Of a stretch of 64,000 nucleotides of DNA, positions 62,303 through 64,000 are shown in pieces. Origin of the DNA: Planctomycetota bacterium (GTDB lineage: Bacteria; Planctomycetota; Planctomycetia; Pirellulales; PNKZ01). The position numbers were made by a program, and so were the translations under genes. The stretch is taken from contig JAFEBQ010000009.1 in the NCBI GenBank assembly GCA_018242585.1, forward strand, positions 65,690 through 129,689, read 5' to 3'. Each line of letters begins with the position of its first letter. Position 1 is the first letter of the stretch. The notes below the pieces were generated by a model, which searched no databases, had not been told where the DNA came from, and was given only the letters and a program-made list of their open reading frames with translations.

Positions 62303-63748
62303 ATGCCAGAAACGTCGACCAATCCTTACGCGCCGCCGGCCGCTCAACCACCCGTTCACGGCAAATATCGCACGGCCCCCGAGCCACGTACGACGATGCC
62401 GACAGGCATTCCGTTCATCGTGGCCAACGAGGCAGCCGAGCGATTCAGTTATTACGGTATGACGGCCATTCTCATTCTGTTCATGTCGAAGCAATTGCGC
62501 GGCGTGGATGGACAGTTGGATGTGATGTCGGACCACACGGCACGAGCGGTGATGCACGATTTCATCACGGCCGTCTATGCATTTCCGCTGCTGGGCGCCC
62601 TGTTAGCCGATATCGTGCTGGGGAAATACCGCACGATCCTCAGCTTGTCCCTGTTCTATTGCTTGGGGCATCTGGTCCTGTCGATCGACCAGACCGATTA
62701 TGGCCTGGCGCTAAAGCAATCGCTGGGGCTGACGTGGACCCCCTTGGGGTTGTTCCTGGGCCTCGGGTTAATCGCCATCGGCGCGGGAGGCATCAAGCCA
62801 TGCGTCTCGGCCCACGTTGGGGACCAGTTTGGCGATACCAATAAACACCTGCTCGAACGGGTCTTTGGTTGGTTCTATTTTTCGATCAACCTGGGAGCGG
62901 CTGCGTCGCAGTTGTTGATCCCTTGGTTGCGCACCAACGTAAACGTGCATGTGGCATTCGGCATTCCTGGCGTGCTGATGCTGCTAGCGACGATTTTCTT
63001 CTGGCTGGGTCGCCATCGCTTTGTGCATATTCCGGCGAACGCCAAGCAGTGGAAGCGCGAAGTGCGGAGCAAAGAGGGAATTGTCGCGATTGCCAAGTTG
63101 TCGATCATCTTCCTGTTCGTAGCCGTCTTTTGGTCGCTGTTTGACCAAACTCACTCGTCCTGGGTGCAGCAGGCCGAGCAGATGAACCGTGAGATACTCG
63201 GGGTTACGCTCGACCCTGATCAACTCCAGGCAGTTAATCCGCTGCTGATCATGATCTATATTCCACTGTTCACTTACCTGATCTACCCAGCGCTGGAAAA
63301 GTTGCCAGGGCTGAATCCACTGACGCCGCTGAAGCGAATCGCGATTGGCTTCTTCGTGATGGTCCCCGCGTTCGGCCTGGTTGCGGTGGTGCAACAGTGG
63401 ATCGATCAAGGAACGACGCCGCATATTGGCTGGCAAGTATTGGCCTACATGGTCCTGACGGCCTCGGAAGTCATGGTGTCGATTACGGTGCTCGAGTTCT
63501 CCTACACGCAGGCCCCGTTGAAGATCAAATCGCTGGTAATGGCGCTCAATATGGGGGCTGTCTCGCTCGGCAATCAGATGACGGCTCGCGTGAACCATCT
63601 GATGGAGCGGGAAGACATCCGCGCCGCGCTGCACGGCGCCAAGTATTTCTGGTTCTTCACGGCCGCGATGCTCGTAGCGGCGATCGGCTTCCTGCTGGTT
63701 GTCCAGTTCTACAAGCCGCGGACGTACATTCAGCACGAGCAGACGTGA
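62303..63748 (+). CDS. POT-family proton-dependent oligopeptide transporter
   Basis: A 481-residue POT/PTR-family MFS transporter, which imports di- and tripeptides with protons. The signature NEAAERFSYYGM (about 41-52) includes the E-x-x-E-R-F-x-Y-Y motif used for proton coupling. Twelve or more helices follow; FGWFYFSINLGAAASQLLIP-type TM5 and the end helix (FFTAAMLVAAIGFLLVVQFY) are clear. AAAGGAG precedes the start. It lies 19 bases after the protease gene; a periplasmic protease and a peptide importer make functional sense together. Confidence 0.93.
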   Translation: MPETSTNPYAPPAAQPPVHGKYRTAPEPRTTMPTGIPFIVANEAAERFSYYGMTAILILFMSKQLRGVDGQLDVMSDHTARAVMHDFITAVYAFPLLGALLADIVLGKYRTILSLSLFYCLGHLVLSIDQTDYGLALKQSLGLTWTPLGLFLGLGLIAIGAGGIKPCVSAHVGDQFGDTNKHLLERVFGWFYFSINLGAAASQLLIPWLRTNVNVHVAFGIPGVLMLLATIFFWLGRHRFVHIPANAKQWKREVRSKEGIVAIAKLSIIFLFVAVFWSLFDQTHSSWVQQAEQMNREILGVTLDPDQLQAVNPLLIMIYIPLFTYLIYPALEKLPGLNPLTPLKRIAIGFFVMVPAFGLVAVVQQWIDQGTTPHIGWQVLAYMVLTASEVMVSITVLEFSYTQAPLKIKSLVMALNMGAVSLGNQMTARVNHLMEREDIRAALHGAKYFWFFTAAMLVAAIGFLLVVQFYKPRTYIQHEQT

Positions 63749-63794
63749 GGCTAACTTTGTGATGCGAACTTGGCAGCGTGCGCGACACAGTGCT

Positions 63795-63846
63795 AACCCT
63801 TCTCCCCCGGGGAGAAGGTGGCGGCGCTAGCCGACGGATGAGGGTC
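63795..63846. repeat. Interspersed palindromic repeat, family A, copy 2
   Basis: Begins AACCCTTCTCCCCCGGGGAG and ends GATGAGGGTC. It is inverted relative to the copies at 45-91 and 63883-63928. It lies 46 bases after the POT transporter stop and may serve as a terminator-like hairpin. Confidence 0.75.
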
Positions 63847-63882
63847 GCGCGTCAGTCGGACACGACTCCGAGCGCAGAGTGG

Positions 63883-63928
63883 ACCCTCATCCGGCCTTCG
63901 GCCACCTTCTCCCGGAGGGAGAAGGGTT
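63883..63928. repeat. Interspersed palindromic repeat, family A, copy 3
   Basis: Begins ACCCTCATCCGGCC and ends GAGAAGGGTT, like copy 1 at 45-91. With copy 2 it forms a tail-to-tail pair 36 bases apart. The rest of 63749-64000 shows no gene. Confidence 0.75.
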
Positions 63929-64000
63929 GATGCGATGCCGCTCAAGATTGTCTGTCACTTGCGATACATTCGCAGAAACATATTGCGTCGTTACGACATC

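Noticed and set aside
1..64000. CRISPR array, rRNA operon or prophage
   Set aside because: No regularly spaced direct repeats, no rRNA-like blocks and no phage structural or integrase genes were seen; the only short tandem array is the coding 18-bp repeat.

Overview
The window is GC-rich bacterial chromosome and very probably comes from a planctomycete of the Pirellula/Rhodopirellula type (order Pirellulales). The evidence is the gene content: a secreted FGly-type sulfatase, a DUF1552 protein paired with a cytochrome-type DUF1587/1592/1588/1585 protein, a protein carrying the DPYxxWL...YxLLGI J-like motif, many large secreted proteins without assigned function, a phosphate-selective-porin-like outer membrane protein beside a small Cys-rich secreted protein, a protein kinase-like/PQQ-propeller fusion, and families of interspersed palindromic repeats between genes. 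No rRNA or CRISPR array is visible. One tRNA gene, tRNA-Arg(CCG), is present at 51906-51979 on the minus strand.

Layout. 1-8000: sulfatase (minus), then DUF1552 protein, a two-repeat secreted protein flanked by inverted copies of a palindromic repeat, and the DUF1592-type cytochrome. 8000-13200: a possible 48-aa membrane peptide, a coiled-coil secreted protein, the decayed 3' end of an IS3-type transposase, recQ, and a small PDZ protein with a strong terminator. 13400-18400: a proline-rich lipoprotein, a secreted TPR protein, and a porin plus Cys-rich protein pair ending in a terminator, then a repeat-rich gene-free stretch. 18400-22730: a J-like/FGE-like membrane protein divergent from a lidless Hsp70 that is followed by a zinc-ribbon protein.

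22860-44030 is the most unusual part. A long plus-strand gene series, several of its genes joined by ATGA stop/start overlaps, encodes a TonB/TolA-like protein, ExbB/TolQ, two ExbD/TolR proteins, a degenerate kinase fused to a PQQ propeller, a TolB-like propeller protein, a zinc-ribbon/TPR membrane protein, an OppA-like domain fused to a new N-terminus, further secreted proteins and a five-haem cytochrome. The parallels with Tol-Pal (TolQ, TolR, TolA, TolB) suggest an uncharacterised, proton-motive-force-driven envelope machine. An AT-richer diverged copy of the TolA-like gene lies just upstream. Between the two copies sits a minus-strand cassette that looks like an orphan polymorphic-toxin C-terminal domain with its immunity gene.

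44000-64000: clpS, a di-haem cytochrome c peroxidase-like protein, ppc (PEP carboxylase), an EF-hand secreted protein, an internally deleted IS630-type element with inverted repeats and TA duplications, tRNA-Arg, uvrA, an FG-GAP-like secreted protein, a GT87-type glycosyltransferase, a small coiled-coil secreted protein, a trypsin-like protease fused to a SirB1/transglutaminase-like domain, and a POT-family peptide transporter. The window ends in two more palindromic repeats of the family seen at its start.
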